Origin: an uncultured bacterium
Lineage (GTDB): Bacteria > Bacillota > Clostridia > Oscillospirales > CAG-272
DNA: 42,470 bases
Reading direction: 5' to 3'
Assembly: GCA_945920215.1 (NCBI GenBank)
Contig: CAMEJM010000013.1
Location: 1 to 42,470, forward strand
Both the position numbers and the translations under genes were made by a program. The stretch's first letter is position 1. Each line of letters starts with the position of its first letter. Positions 42,432 through 42,470 of the stretch are shown here, in pieces. The notes under the pieces are model-generated. The model was given only the letters and a program-made list of their open reading frames with translations, ran no database searches and was not told where the DNA came from.

Positions 42432-42443
42432 TGATGTGAGACC
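42432..42443 (-). repeat. Right copy of the 12-base end motif
   Basis: TGATGTGAGACC here is the reverse complement of the motif at 30-41. Read on the minus strand it follows a T-rich tract and precedes the DUF624-like gene promoter, mirroring the left copy. Flanks match only loosely. Confidence 0.4.
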
Positions 42444-42470
42444 AAAAAAGATGAGAAAAAAGTTATGTTA

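Noticed and set aside
30-42443. The 12-base end motifs as terminal inverted repeats of a mobile element
   Set aside because: Everything between them is conserved core chromosome with no transposase or integrase, and the motifs are inside the ends rather than at element boundaries.

Overview
The window comes from a spore-forming, hydrogen-producing anaerobe of the class Clostridia, probably a gut-type lineage near Oscillospirales or Christensenellales. That placement is my inference; there is no rRNA here to confirm it. The support is the spoIIGA-sigE pair, spoVT, a PdaA-type cortex deacetylase, a three-gene electron-bifurcating [FeFe] hydrogenase, a T-box, and consensus TTGACA-17-TATAAT promoters. 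The gene content is almost entirely chromosomal core. I saw no phage, IS element, CRISPR array, rRNA or tRNA gene.

Layout. 1-4.2 kb (+): CvpA-like membrane protein, a ClpE-like AAA+ unfoldase and an Mrp/NBP35 ATPase. 4.3-5.5 kb (-): FAD-dependent oxidoreductase. 5.7-10.0 kb (+): hydCBA hydrogenase operon. 10.1-11.8 kb (+): spoIIGA-sigE. 11.8-14.0 kb (+): rpmE, hflX, yigZ. 14.0-18.0 kb (+): dgt-dnaG-rpoD, a macromolecular-synthesis operon with dGTPase where rpsU often sits. 18.0-20.7 kb (+): an orphan solute-binding lipoprotein and a GH63-like glycosidase, each with its own promoter. 20.7-34.8 kb: a nitrogen-assimilation island. 34.8-41.3 kb (+): spoVT, an M16 peptidase pair, lgt, folD, rpsU, pdaA. 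41.3-42.4 kb (-): a DUF624/YesL-like membrane protein.

The nitrogen island is the most interesting part. Two divergent operons share a 326-base control region. Leftward run glnN (type III glutamine synthetase), amt fused to a P-II domain, and asnB behind an asparagine-type T-box. Rightward run a glnA-like type I glutamine synthetase, an ANTAR-domain RNA-binding regulator with a degenerate receiver (NitR-like), gltB and gltD. Both operons start with a sigma-A promoter and a strong intrinsic terminator inside the 5' leader. In each leader the 5' arm of the terminator overlaps a small hairpin with a C-G-closed hexaloop of the ANTAR type (A at position 1, G at position 4). I infer that the regulator encoded in the right operon antiterminates both. 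The left operon would then carry a second, amino-acid-specific checkpoint (the T-box) between its second and third genes. The glnA product also lacks the usual active-site flap glutamate, which suggests that GlnN may be the main synthetase.

Most gene calls rest on clear family motifs. RNA structures were folded by eye. Substrates of the FAD enzyme, lipoprotein, glycosidase and DUF624-like protein are unknown.
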